A stretch of DNA of 64,000 nt from Lagopus muta (taxonomy: Eukaryota; Chordata; Aves; Galliformes; Phasianidae): assembly GCF_023343835.1 (NCBI RefSeq), contig NC_064436.1:49885883-49949882 (forward strand). Reading direction: 5' to 3'. The notes beneath the pieces were generated by a model. The model saw nothing but the letters and a program-made list of their open reading frames with translations, had not been told where the DNA came from and did no database searches. Each line of letters begins with the position of its first letter. Position 1 is the first letter of the stretch. Positions 11,231 through 23,900 of the stretch are shown piece by piece. The position numbers and the translations under genes are program-made.

Positions 11231-11363
11231 CTTGGGTAAAAAAGGAAAAAAAAAGGAAAGAAAATTAATTTGTATTTTCAGAAAGGAGTCACACTCAAGG
11301 ACTAAAATCACTAATCACTAACGTCAGCCAATGGGACATTAGTGCCTAAGTCTTTTCAATCAC

Positions 11364-11559
11364 CTGTTTCTGTTTCAGTTTCTGCTCTCTGAGACGTGCC
11401 ACCAATTTTCCCCGAACCATGAAATGCTGCTTGTACATGTTGCCATTTCCTGACATCTGAACAAATTCTTCTACAATCCTTTGAAAAATTTTTAACGAGT
11501 GTCTGACTAATTTCATGCAATCATTCCCACATGGGTCAGACATGTTTAGTCCCAGCGGT
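11364..11559 (-). CDS. Candidate internal exon B, helix-rich unknown protein
   Basis: The exon is 196 bases and gives 65 full codons after the split codon. It contains an ATG with A at -3 (start of MSDPCGND), so it could also be a first coding exon. A TATATAAG box on this strand near 11717-11710 lies suitably upstream for such a start. The translation has regularly spaced hydrophobics and a Lys/Arg/Gln-rich end, typical of helices or a coiled coil. The donor is CAG then GTGATT, of moderate strength. Confidence 0.37.
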
Positions 11560-11825
11560 CTGAAGGAACCCACGAAGACTCACAAATCTGGATGGAGGGT
11601 GCCTTTCTCTCTGAATACTCCCACACTGAGCTCTCCTGCATGTGGTCGGTCCATAGAGGAGGATGTGACTGTCTGTCCTGACATCCTTGCCCTCGCCTCT
11701 GCAAGGCCTGCTTATATAACTTCATGAGGCTGAATTCCAGTATCTATAGTAACGGTCAAACATAAATAAAACAGTTACCAAAACAAGAAAAAGTTACTGA
11801 AAACTATCCAGAAATGAGATCTTAC

Positions 11826-12032
11826 CTCTCCTGGATTACACATACAGCAAAAGAATGAGTTGCAGGGTCTATATAGATTGCCAAAGAGTTTCTTATCCTC
11901 ATATTGTCTCCTTTCGCAGTATGCAAGAAAGATAGAAGAGAGGATAAGGTCTTCAGAGAGGAGAGAACTGACTTGAAATGGGAGCTGGGGAGGACTGCAG
12001 CTTGGCTGGTTTTCAAAGATGTTTTTGGAGAG
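11826..12032 (-). CDS. Candidate internal exon A, unknown protein
   Basis: The exon is 207 bases, entered with one leftover base and left with two, giving 68 full codons. A pyrimidine-rich tract and CCAG precede it, and the consensus donor GTAAGA follows. The translation is Ser/Leu-rich at first (SVLSSLKTLSSLLSFLH) and then beta-strand-like (NSLAIYIDPATHSFAVCVIQE). Two in-frame TAA codons lie immediately upstream of the acceptor, so the frame must be entered by splicing here if it is real. Confidence 0.33.
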
Positions 12033-12255
12033 CTGGTAAGAGGGTTTTATTAGAGGCAGAAGTAGAAAGAGCCATTGGCATGTTAATGGCTGCAATTGGA
12101 AGTGTTTTGGTGCTGGAGGCACCTGCTCATATATCCGTCTGTCTGGGATGTCTGGATTGCATGGAACTGAGAAGATCAAGATTAGGAAAACATGAAGGTG
12201 ATTTTACATTGGAACTTAATCTCTTATGTTTACACTGAAAGTGTGATCTCTTCAG

Positions 12256-12535
12256 GTTACTTTGGACTCCACTCATGAGCAGCAAAGCTACACTTATCAC
12301 CTCTCCAAAGGTCCCCGTCAGCAAAAGTTCTGGCAAGACATGGTCAGACCAGATTCAAGTCAGAGAAATTCCACCTTTGATGAACAATTATTTAGAGATA
12401 TCATCACAGGAACCTGCTGTAGCTATTCTGAAACTCACTTTAATGTCTATTGTGCCCGTTACCACCTTTTCTCCTTACAAGTCACTTGCAGAGGACATCA
12501 AGAGAGGCTACTGTCTTTACATTAGAGGCTTCTAA
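12256..12535 (+). CDS. Candidate plus-strand terminal exon, two open frames
   Basis: After a usable acceptor (GTGATCTCTTCAG) a frame of 92 codons runs to TAA at 12533-12535. An ATG lies at 12275, and the stop overlaps an AATAAA (12534-12539). A second plus frame is also open over 12262-12525. The first frame reads like a folded protein (IPPLMNNYLEISSQEPAVAI, then SLAEDIKRGYCLYI), but the second is also plausible, so the sequence alone does not decide. I know no homologue. It lies beside the minus-strand exon chain and would be transcribed divergently from it. Confidence 0.2.
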
Positions 12536-12539
12536 TAAA

Positions 12540-15500
12540 AAACCTAGGTAAACTGCTACTGATCAGCCACGTCTTCTATGAATAGTCGGAAATAGAGAAC
12601 TGTGGGCTTGTGGAGCCTCTGGAATTTCATAAAAAATAGATGCGTTGGATAATCCTAATGGGTTTTACTTAAGCCATTTACAGCGGCTTGTTTTATTCTG
12701 CCATATCTGAATGCTTGACTTCTGAAAAGAAAATATATTGTTGTAGGATTATATCTTGGTGCAAAATTACATGTTTTTGTTATGTGCTTATGACAGGTAA
12801 GAAGTACAAATTGAAAAGACTGAAATTCAAATCAAACTTTTTAATTATGAGGTTCCATGTGCAATCATAAGAAGAGTGCAATCATACAAATCATAAAGTG
12901 AAAACAGAAAAGGTGTGTAAGCCTAAGTATACAGCCTAAGGGAAATATTTTTAAAGTTATGACAGGCAAAATATCATTCAAATTCAAAAGCAGTTGTATC
13001 TTATTGCTTTGGGACAAATAGTTATATAACAAAGGCACAAATGAATGTTTTTCTCAAAACAGGCTGTGTCCTGTAAAATTTGTCCCTAATTTCAAAGTCC
13101 TTAAACGCTCCAATTTTCCCGAAGAAAACTGTTGCAAACAGTAGTGCTTTAGAACTGGAAGTTCTCAGAAATAAGCACTTGAGAAACTTAGAGCTTCTTA
13201 TATTTGTGCAGACATCATCTACATAGTGAAGCCCTCAGTAACACATTCGTTCCACAGTGCTCTAAAAACCAAGAATTACTCTGTTAACAAACAGCCATTT
13301 AGTTACAAGAGCAATCAATAAAGTAGTCAGTAATGCATTTAAACTTTTTTAGTAGTCGTGATCAGTGCAGTCGTGATCAGGGTAGGAGTAAAAAGTGATT
13401 AGAAAAAGGATCAAATGGAATATTTTGACCACAAAGGTCATAAATCTGACTTCAAGTATACAAAAACCCAAACTAACAACGGAGCTTTTGGCAGATAGTA
13501 ATGAAGAATTGGGAGGATCAGAAATTCTACAGTGGAAAGTCAACATGCACACTCACTGGGCAAAATTCACCTGTGTGTAAAGAGACAGCAAAATCCTATT
13601 TCCCACATAGATCTCATTTATACCCCTAAGCAGGAGTAATGTTTAGGAGTAATTTCAAAGAAATAATGTAGAAAAGAGAATGCCATTCCTTGTGATTAAT
13701 AAGTGTCTTTCATTCTAGAATGATTTACGTACGTGCCTAACTTACTATACTACAGATACTCTGATGATAACAATGTGTAGACACAAGAAGCCTGCAGTAA
13801 AGGTTGAGTAGAACTGGGACCTAAGCAAATAAATATAGGAATGAAGAATAAATCATAAAATCTATTTTTCCATTACGTGTCATTAGTAACAGATGGAACA
13901 TATTTTTAATATGCTAACTACTATATTTTATATAACTATAGTGTTTTATATATTAAAAGCACTACGTGAGTAATAGTCCACATGCAAGAAGTCAATATTC
14001 TTGTCAACAGTTGTAAGGAATGCAAGGGGCTGCTTTGGTAGGGCTACAGAACAGAGCCTGTTCAGTAAGTTTCACATCTAACAAAGTCACTTGTATTATT
14101 TTCCTCTGTAGTTTTACAGATGAAATGGGCTGATGTTGTAAGAACCAATTATTTGCTTTTCTTATTTTAGTAAACATCTAAACAAAACTAGGTGAAAACA
14201 CCTTAATCAGTCAAACAAGTCATTATTATGTAGCTGTGTGGCCTACAGCTACAGGTATTAGTAAGGCAAGCTGATACTTAGCCTTCATACTTAAAAATTC
14301 GTGCTAAGCAAGGATCAGTATGCATTTGGGAAGCCTTACAATGAGGGAAATGTCTATCAGATCTTCTTTTGTTCTTTAAAGATCCCATTCAAGGAACGAG
14401 TGAGCCAGTAGGTTCACTGAAAGGCTGTTTAGCCTTCAGTGGAATGCATTACACAGAGTGGATTTCTTTTGGGTAGCTGCTGTTATGTTAAATCTTGTGG
14501 TATGTATTGCTTGAACATTGCCCTGCAGCCAAGCAAGAATCATTTGCTTTAAGATACTACATCAACCTTGTGTTTTCCTCCTAAATGGTGGACTATTAAT
14601 TGGGATATTTTACAGGAATGGGGAGAATTCAAGACTTGAAAGTAAAGTCTGTCCACCCATTAGCACTCAGATTTTTCAGGCTGAACTGATTTCTTTGCAA
14701 GAGATGCTCCCATCCCAGCATCTCTGTTGTTGTTTTCTTTATAACTTGACTTATTGCTTGAACTTCTGTCAGTTTTACAGACTGGAGCTCTTGTTTCTTT
14801 CTTCATGAGTAAGTAAGAAAAGAATGCCAAAACAAAGTACATAAAAGATTAGAGGGAGAAAAGTGTGAAGTGAAGAAATTGAAATATTGAGAATCTGCAT
14901 GATTGCTTTTAGCAAAATACTCAGTTCTTAATTTTGAATCAACTGGACACAAATCTTGAAAAAAGCATTGATTCAGTGAACACAGACAAAATGCCCTGCA
15001 TAACTCAATTGAATCGCATCAAGAATTATTTGCTCCCACATATTTTCCAGGGTAAATATTTGGGTGTGCCTGATGATGACTTTTGTCTTGAGAAAGCAAA
15101 GCAAATCAAAGAAGGTCCTTTTTTGTGCCGGTCATTTACAGATCGAAGATCCTTGAAGATTCTGGTTTCTCAAACAGGGTATGTGTGGAATTCCTGCGAT
15201 CTATGTGCGACTAATTCAAATGGAAATTTTAAAATTGGCTTCCTTCAATCGAGTTTTGTTATGCACTTGGCATGTGTTCACACCCAAACCTCCCATCTGC
15301 AGCCTGCACCTCCATTGCTCAATATCTAACTCAAAGAACTCTGACCTTCCTGGACCATTAAGGTGTCTTTTCGTTTGTGGCTGGTTGGCCAGGGCTGTTG
15401 CTTACCATAAGAAAGATTTAAATGCGGTACATAATGTAGGTTTTTGGTTTTCTCAGTTTTATTTCTGTACACTGAAAAAGAGCTCCTTTCTGACACGCTG

Positions 15501-17025
15501 CAGCTTTTCTACAGCATGAAACGCGGGACATGAAGAGCAGGATACAGCGTTTATAACCCGAGTTTAAAATGCAATTGCTTTGCATTCATATGTTTTCTTT
15601 TTCCTAGCAGTAGCAAAGTGAGTGCAGGATATACTGCCACCTCTATCAGAAACAAATCCACTACTTTCTGATCTGTTACTGAGTTGTTTGAAAAAGAGCA
15701 AAACCTTCTCTTTGTCTTATGACTGTTTTTGATAAGCTGACAGCAGGAATTCCAGACTCCCGTGTGGCCTCTGATAGGACACAGTTGAGCTGCTCGGTGG
15801 CATGCCCTCCCTGGCTGCCAGCAAGCTCTGCAACTCCATGGACTGGAGACGAAGTGGGTATTTGCTCAGTGGTTTTATGGCTACATTGCACCACTAATTA
15901 TTTACTCTCATTTTATAGCCATACCTCTCCCTTCCTGATCTTGCAGGTCGCTATGCTGCGAAGGCTGGATCTGGCTTAATAAAGTGGAAAACAAACTCTG
16001 AGTTCTGCTCTAGATGCATACAAATTTCTGGTGAGCCATATATGGAATGAGTAACACTGAATATTTAATTATCAAGAATTAGTTCCTATAAATTAGAAAA
16101 TTGTTAGTGCACATGCAGGCACTCGCAGGTACATGTAGACATGTACAAACACACAAATAGATACATTTTTCTAGTGGCTTGAATACCATATGAACTTGAA
16201 AAATTGATGGCCTGTATTCTATGGATGGGAGATGACACAGTACATGTGAAGGTTTGCTCTTCACTGGAAACTGCTTTTGGAGCTAGCAAGCCTCCCACAG
16301 TTGTGACCAGACTGTGAAAAGTTTACTGTTGCTCGTATCCATTTTTTTCCTGGGGGGAAAAACAAAACAACCAAAAACTCCTACCCTTTTCTGTACAACT
16401 GTGTCTCCACTGGACTTCTACTGACTACAGAGCAGTGAAGAATGGCTCTAAATTGATGGAGTTGCTGCACTTGGCTCCTTTTTTGTGTTGGCTTGAAGAG
16501 GTTAGGGGGCATGAATGAGCAACACTTTCAGAAAATTCTTGGTGTGAGATCTGCTCTTATTGCTAGTTAAAGGCAAGGCCTGCACACAATTAATAACCCC
16601 TGTAAAATTGTATTTGAGATGTTTGCTGGCAACAAATAAAAGGACGTTTGTTGAAAAGAGGTGTGGTTTAATGGTCTCAACACAGGGCTGTGACTGACGA
16701 TCCCCTGTGTTCTTCCTGCAGCTTTGACAGCGATAGCCAGTCTGTCTTTTGCCAGGTCATATATTCTCTATGTGCTTTTGTTTGCCTTCTCTGAAATGAG
16801 CTAGAAACAGTTTAACTTAGCTTATAATTATTTACTGTTCTGAAAATAATGTAAAAAAATAAAACATCAATCATCAGGTTCATCTACCTTTAGTTTTCTG
16901 ACTATTAGAGACACACTGCCTTCAGAAACTGACGTCTTTTGTGTTAGCAAGATACAAGTTTTCCTTCTGGAAGAACTTTCAGAATTTCTGGAAGAAATGT
17001 TCCCCTTTCAGTCATCCATCTGAAC
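12540..17025. other. AT-rich DNA without recognisable genes
   Basis: Contains a CAG-GTAAGA donor word at 12793-12801 and AT-rich tracts around 13840-13990. A plus frame at 14934-15329 (131 codons) is long for AT-rich DNA but lacks credible splice sites at both ends. A tandem word GTCGTGATCAG occurs twice near 13355-13380. Nothing can be named. Confidence 0.45.
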
Positions 17026-17997
17026 TTGTGCAGAGTTTGACACTGTCCCATGTGACATCCTTGTTGCCAAACTGGAGAATGGACCTCTGACTGGATAAGG
17101 AATTGGATGTATGATTGCACACAGAGAGCTGTGGGGGGAAGGGATGCTATCCAAATGGACCTGGATGGGCTTGAAAAATGGGTTCATGCCAACCTCATGA
17201 AATTCATCAAGACCAGGTGCAAGGTCCTGCATCTGGGTCGAGGCAGTCTCAAGGACAGATACAGGCTGGGTGGAGAATGTCTTGAGAGCAACCCTAAGGA
17301 AGATTTGGGAGTCCCAGATGATGAAAGATTCAGCATAAGCTGGCAATGTGTGCTTGCAGCCCAGAAAGCCAACTGTATCCTAGGTTGCACCAAGAGAAGT
17401 GTGACCAGCAGGTTGACAGAGGTGATTCTGCCCCTCTACTCTGCTTTTGTGAGACCACACCTGGAGTACTGTGCCCAGTTCTGGGGCCTCCAACACAAGA
17501 AGGACAGGGAACTGCTGGAGCTGGTCCAGAGGAGGGGCACAAAAATGATCAGAGAGCTCTTGGAGAGCATCTCCCTTACAAGGAGAGGCTGAGAGAGCTG
17601 GGGATCTTCATCCTGGAGAAGAGAAAGCTCCAAGGTGATCTTGTAGCTGCCTTCCAGTACCTGAAGAGGGCCTACAGAAAAGCTGGGGGGGACTTTTTAT
17701 AAGGCATGTAGCGACAGGACTAGGGGAAATGTTGTTAAGCTGGAAGAGGGTAATTTAGACTGGATGTTAGGAAGAAATTCTTTACTGTGAGGGTGGTGAG
17801 ACATTGGAACAGATTGCTTTGCAAGGTCGTGGGTGACCCCTCCCTGAGAGTATTCAAGGCTAAGCTGGATGGGGCTTTGAGCAGCCTGGTCTAGAGGGAG
17901 GTGCCCCCGCCTATAGCAGAGGGGTTGGAACTAGAAGATCTTAAAGGTCCCTTCCAACCCAAATCATTTTATGATTCTGTAATTCTATGATTATAGA
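17026..17997 (+). mobile_element. CR1 LINE, 3' 1 kb with broken ORF2 end
   Basis: This is the longest CR1 copy here, in plus orientation. It contains the C-terminal part of the CR1 reverse-transcriptase polyprotein, the canonical 3' UTR words (GATGTTAGGAAGAAATTCTT, GAGCAGCCTGGTCTAGAGGG, GGTCCCTTCCAACCC) and a terminal run of ATTCTGTAATTCTATGAT. The region around 17030-17130 matches CR1 only loosely, which suggests an internal deletion. It is inactive: the upstream endonuclease and most of the RT are missing and the frame is broken. Confidence 0.95.
17107..17702 (+). pseudogene. Remnant of CR1 reverse-transcriptase C-terminus
   Basis: The first frame (to 17592) contains the family signature [20 protein letters not shown], followed by [18 protein letters not shown]. 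This is the conserved region after the RT catalytic core in CR1, RTE and Jockey-like LINEs. Homology then switches to the next frame ([20 protein letters not shown], ending by 17702), which shows a frameshift around 17560-17580. The catalytic YxDD box is absent because the copy starts downstream of it. It has no host gene function. Confidence 0.9.
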
Positions 17998-17999
17998 GG

Positions 18000-20900
18000 G
18001 AATCTACATGATTGAATGAGGCTGATCTTTAGATGGCTGAGATTCACGTCATCCTGAATGCTGCATTAAGGGTATTTATCCACTGTATGAAGAAGAAATA
18101 GTTTTCACTTCACATTACTGGTCAGTGAAATGAAAAGATTTGTATGAACAAGAGAGAAGGGATGAGTGTTTCACAAGGGAATGCCTGGAAAAGCAAGATT
18201 CTAGTCCAAGTGGAAAACAATTTAAATGAAATATTCCAGTAAAGCAGGAGTGTCATAACGAGTTGCAACGAATGGGCTACAGGTCTAGTTGGAGATTTAG
18301 GAACAGAACACAGGTTCACCAAGTATTTCAACAGCTCGTGAGGCTGACTAGGGAAGAGAAGATACAAGGTATGAAAAATAATAATTACAGATATTATCAG
18401 TGGTATGAAGCAAGGCCATTGCAATAGCTCAATGGCAAATGCACTAAATGATTGGAGAGTTGAACAGAGGGACAGAGTTTTAGGCCATCCATCCATGTGG
18501 GCTGGTAGAGAGCCAGTGCTTAGAAGTGATCTCAACTGCAGGAGGCAAAATGCCAACCACATTACTAATGCAGTCTCCTTCGCCAGCTGATCTCTTTGGC
18601 AGCGCTGGTGTCAGCAAAGCAAAACAAAGCTTAATGAGATTGCTGAAGGAATGGTAGATGACTGCTGTAAGCAGGAAAAGCTGCTTTTCAGTATGTAGTA
18701 GCCATGGTTCTCTAGATCGTGGGCACTCACAGGACTGCAAATGGACCAGAAATCAGTCTCTGCGTGTGACCGCTCCTTTATCACAGAAGATGATCATTGG
18801 GAAAGGCAGGCTGAAGTCAAAGTGCCGGTCTTGGAAAGCTGCAGAGCCCACAGCTTATGTTAACAAACTGTCCTCTCTTGTGCTAACTAACTGCTCTCTC
18901 TTGTGGAGAGCCAGAATTTCCAAATCCTGGCTTCTTCAGCACTGTCCTTTGGGCTCGCAGCTCTCCAAGAGTGTGTGCTTGGTGCGTGGCAGCTGGCAGC
19001 AGGCTGCACTGGGAGCAGCAGGCTGCACCAGCGGGCACAGCCCGGCAGTGGTACCCAGGGACCAGGCCACAGGAGCTTGCCTCTGCTTTTTGACCCTAAG
19101 TGCTTTCAGCAGCCACTACTAGTGCACATGTAACCATAGCAATCCAGAGTATTTTTGGGGGGAAATATAGTAAATATAAGTAGACATTGCCTCAGAGCTC
19201 TTGATGTAAAATAAAGATTTATTTTCAGGAGTATTTCCTGCTGCAGTCCTTGAAACACTGGTGATGGCTGGATTTCTGAGGGTGGCTGATCCCTTGAAAA
19301 CCTGTGGGTTATATACCATCCATATAGGATTCTTATGTAGGACCGTACAGTTCAAATAGGCCATCTGGATCATTAAGTTTGCATCTCCCTTGTTGCAGGC
19401 AAGTGTGTCATACAGCCCCTACTTCAAGTTAGACAAATGTCCCTGTAAAACCAGTTAGGTTTCTATTCCCACTTGTTCTATTGTCTGTTTTAGAACTTTA
19501 TTTCTTTGCTGGTTAAAAACATAAATTATGGCATAACTGTATTCATTTCCACTTCCATTTCAATTTCAATCAAATGCCAGCATTATTCTGTAGCCGAAGA
19601 AGTTATTTTAGCTTTCTGATGTTTATATGGTATCCCTATTTGACCTTCATTTCACTAGGTTAAACAAATGAGGCTATTGTACTCCTGTGTTTTGTAGTGG
19701 ATCCATTCTTTGGATGATGTGAGTCATCTGCACTGCCTTTGCGTCCTGAATTCATCCCTCTTGAACAATGGATGATCAGAATTGTATACAAAATATTTCA
19801 GATGAAGGTGCAGCAGTGCTTTGCGCATTGCCTTGAATGTTACGCTATTTCTAATGGAAATATGGAAAAATGGAATGGAAATGGCTGAAATATCTCAGGA
19901 TCACATTCATAATTATTTTTGCATATACTATGTATCCCATCATCCTGGCATCCCCAGTCTTCTCTTCTGCATTTCCAGCTGATAACTTCTGCCACGCTGC
20001 AGGAATTATTGTTTCCAATCCCTTGTTGCTGGAATTAATGTTACTTCATTTACATTACTAACCTACGTTAGCACTTTGTTCATATGTGAACTTGTAAAGC
20101 ATTTCATAAAATGTCAGTTCTTGTTACCAGTATGAAGAATTAATTAATTAATGATTATTATTTCACATAAAACAAAGGGAAACTGGACGTATGTAGGATT
20201 TGTGATGTTTAATTTATGAGAGCATCAGCATTCGAATGGCCAGAAAGATATTGCTAATTATGTTATTTACTGCAGGGAGATCTTTAGCTTAGATTTCTAA
20301 ATCCTTGTCTCAGTTGTGAATAACTTTGTCAAATTCAATTAGGTGTCATAGCTCAGCAGGAAGAAGGTTTAACTAAAGCTATCTTAATTAATAGACCTTT
20401 GGCATTCAAGTGTGACCAGAGTTGCAGAAAATTGGCTGAGTTGAAGTTCTCCAGCCTAAATACTTGGGAGAGCCAAACAGTGTTTTTGGTAGAGGATGTT
20501 ATGCTGAGTTGCACAAAAACTGTTTTTATGTTGTTTGTGCTGTTGGAATCACCGCTATTTCTCCTGTTCTTTTCTATGTCAAAATCCTATCTGAGAATAA
20601 ATACAGGAGGGTAGAGTTCAGGGAGAGTTTTTTTGTTTTAAGATTGCATTTTCTGACTTTGAAATGCTTGATTTCTCAGCTCTGTGGCTGCATTAATTAC
20701 ATTCTTTTGTCTTGACATCTGTGTGTGTGCCTGTGTACTTTGTGTATATAACGTTCACAAAGATACAAAAAATACATAATGCAATTAAGGCCTATCCATT
20801 GTCTTTTTGTGACTGGCAGTTCTTGAGAGATGGAAAACAATGCTTACATTTTTTTTCCTCTCTGTTTTGCTCTATTTCGGAGATGGGGCCACTGGGAACT

Positions 20901-23900
20901 TCAACATTGTCTTTACTACTTTGAAGAAAATGTAACTGTCATCATAGTGCCTTATCAGCCATATTTTCTCTGCTTGAAGCAACATGTAGAAGAATGAGTG
21001 TAGCAGATCTTCAGCTACCACATGCCCTCAGGCTCTAAAAGTTGCTCCTAGGAATCTGACCAACTGTACTACTTTAAAAATAAAAGGGGGCAGATCATTT
21101 TGCTGCTAATGCTGTTCAAAAGGCATTATAAGAAGTGACAGCACAAAATGTTAACCAGATCAAAACAATGACACGGTCTCCAGAAACATTTCATGCTCCA
21201 AGTGAGTTTGATTTTTGCAAGAAAAGGACAGGGTGTAAGTAAATGGGGAACTTTCTTTTTCCAGCTCTGTGTGCAGTGACTGACAACGGAAGCCAATGTC
21301 TGAAGCCTGGATTCTGAAGTTCCTGGTGTCAGCTTAGGGCTTTCCTCTGATTTGAGTGGCCTTCTGTTTTTTATCTTCTTGGGCTCTTGGGATCTGTTAT
21401 GTGGAAATTACACTTGTCTCTCCTGGGTATTAGAAGGTTTGAATGATTAATCTGCTTGAAAAACATGGAGAAGCCTGACATAAAGATTGCTGTTAAGAAC
21501 TGTTAAATAATAATAGTTTGCATTTTGGAAGGGAGGTAGCTCCCCACAGATCCTCTAACATCCAGAAGTGTGACTTAAATTTTCTTTTTCTTATGGCAAT
21601 CCTTGCCATTGTGTGCACATGGGAATTAAGATAGAGCATGTGCGGCACTCTAACAGTTAAAGCTATAAATGTCAGCTGGTTCAGCTCACAGGAGAATAAG
21701 GAAGCTGGGAGTAAAAAACAGTTATGTCTTTTGAGAAAAGTTAAAGTCTATCAGGTTAAAAAGGAAGACTTGTAAGTATGTATTGCTAAAGCATATTTCC
21801 TTACAGAAATCCCCACCATCTCATTTGCTAACACAATGTGGGTGCTAATAGAAACTGTATCTTTTGCCTCTGTGTCTCTTCGGTTGGTGAATGTCTGAGA
21901 TGTCACATTAGAGGGGTTTGTGAGGAGACTTTTAAAAGAGGAAACAGGATCGGAAGGCAGAGAAGAGCAGGGACTAACTTGACTTGCCAACTCACACTCT
22001 GCTGCTCTAAAAGTGTGCATTTTTTAATTTAAAAATCAGAAGTAGGTTCCTTATGGTGGAAAATGATGTTGTAGTATGAAAAGAGATAATGATTTTTTTT
22101 TTCCCAGTTTCTTCTACTTTGAGCTAACCTAACTGAGCAGGAAAGCTTTGCTGATCGTAACCGAAAAACATCACTCCACAGCCTCAGATAAGCAATAAGC
22201 AACCCCAATCCAGCAGCTCGATCATGTGGATGAACTCTCATGTCCTGGTGGAGCTGCAGGGTCTAAGAAAAAGAACAGGAAGGGAAGTGCCTCCAGCACA
22301 GCATGTTGCCCAAAGTAACAAAAGAAACTGTAATGTTTAAACTAAAAATGAAATTGGCATGTAAGACATTTTTATTGATCAACCTTACTGAGTTCAAAAT
22401 AAAGTCATATCTGTATTTACCCTGCCTTTTTTATGATATCCTTTGAAGTTTATTTTCTGTTTAAACATGCTGACTTCCCAGAAATCTTTCTTCTTTCTGT
22501 AAGTACGTTCATGAATCAGAAATTACGTCTTCGTATTGCCTGAACTCCACACCCTTTGTGTTTTATTCCGCTGCTGGTAGTTTGGTCTTGTTCAGATGTT
22601 TGCCTACAAGGAGATATAGGCCTCTGGTTGTGATAGTGATTTATTGCCCTTTTTATTGTTGCCATTTGTCCCATAGTTTTTAAGGTAACCTGATATGATT
22701 CTCTAAGAAAAGTCTATCCTTAGACTTGAAACACCAGTCCTCAGGAACGCTCAGTATTCTCAATTTTTTTATATCCAAAAGAGCAGAATACATTTAACAT
22801 TATATCAGATCTGAGCCAAGTGCTGAATGTCTCACTGAAAAAAAAGAAGAAAAAAACCCCTTCACTTTAACTTAAGTTCTTTCAAGCCTGTAGAAGAATT
22901 TGGTTAATGTTTTAACTGAGAAGATGCTTCCCACTGTTTGCGGTGTGGGTAATGTCGAGTTACCATGCAGTTCACTGCATAAGCACTCATGCATGGATCC
23001 ACTAATGACTGTGTCTGGGACGTGGAAGACAAAATGCACTGTAGACTCCAGTAATTCCCTGCAGATTTTTTCTTCCTGGGCTATGCCATCAGTTTCCCAC
23101 ATGCACAGAGCTGTATGCAACGCAGTTTAGCAACAATTGCACCTGTGGATCTGTGTGCAATTTTCACATGTGCACATGGTAAGTAAGTAAACAGAGAAGT
23201 TGACAGTAGAAAAGGACAAAAATACACAATTCTGATGGCTTAGACATGATGATTTTGCAATTGTTTGCAATGTGTCTGCCCTTCTAAAGACAGTGCTTTT
23301 TCACACGTGTTTTAAGTATACCACCCTACTCTGAATAATGGCCTTTATGGGTCTGTGCAGCATCTAGGGGAGTTACTTTAAATGTTAAGCATACAAGAGA
23401 TGAGAGAGAGTGATAACAGGGCAAGTAGATCTTGCTTGTCAAAAGACACTGTGAGGAGGTTTGTGAGTTTGGTCTCACAGAGAATGATCGGGATTGCTTC
23501 AGGTTTATTTCTTACCAGCTTTTACATTCTACTGAGGCTCTGCTTGCACAGCATGTGGTCACTTAGCATTACCACTTGGTTGCCTTTTCATCTTTCTGTA
23601 GTATAGAGCAAGTAAGGATATATGGTTTCCTTCTCTATCAAGAATAGCAAAGCTGAAACACTGGTATTCCATATGCATCTCCATTCATGGAAATAACCAT
23701 CTCAGAGACACAGAAAGGATGCTACCACTTCAGTTTAGAGGAAGTCCAGCATTTAAACCAAGAGTTTGGTATTGATATGAGGGTCTTTAACAGATTAAGA
23801 GACGTCACCAGTTTAAGGTACCTCTGCTTGGGCCAGCCTCCCTGGGCTTGTTTCATGTATGCACAGACATGTCAGTGTGTCAGCTAGCTAAATTGCTGGA

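Larger units (their letters stand above)
11027..12032 (-). other. Candidate three-exon gene segment of unknown product
   Basis: On the minus strand three successive open segments are joined by splice signals with compatible phase: 12032-11826, 11559-11364 and 11230-11027. Introns would be 266 and 133 bases. The first donor is GAGAG then GTAAGA, the second CAG then GTGATT; the acceptors are CCTCTTACCAG, TTCCTTCAG and a T-rich tract ending CCCAAG. Exiting in phase 2 and re-entering with one base restores an Arg codon, and the second junction is in phase 0, so one frame of about 201 codons runs to a TAA. The middle exon is rich in amphipathic helix (LVRHSLKIFQRIVEEFV, then GKLVARLREQKLKQKQ). I do not recognise the protein. 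No initiator is fixed: the segment may be the 3' part of a longer gene, or translation could start at the Met in exon 2. No AATAAA is visible downstream on this strand for several hundred bases. Overlapping open frames on the plus strand weaken the case. Confidence 0.33.

Noticed and set aside
13395-13580. 61-codon plus frame, also open on the minus strand
   Set aside because: It reads moderately like protein but neither strand offers good splice sites, so it cannot be separated from chance.
14934-15329. 131-codon plus frame in AT-rich DNA
   Set aside because: It has no convincing acceptor and donor pair and no recognisable family. A CCAGG-GTAAAT site inside it is weak.
18658-19122. 154-codon plus frame
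   Set aside because: Ser/Cys/Leu-rich with no domain, no splice context and overlapping alternative frames; most likely chance.
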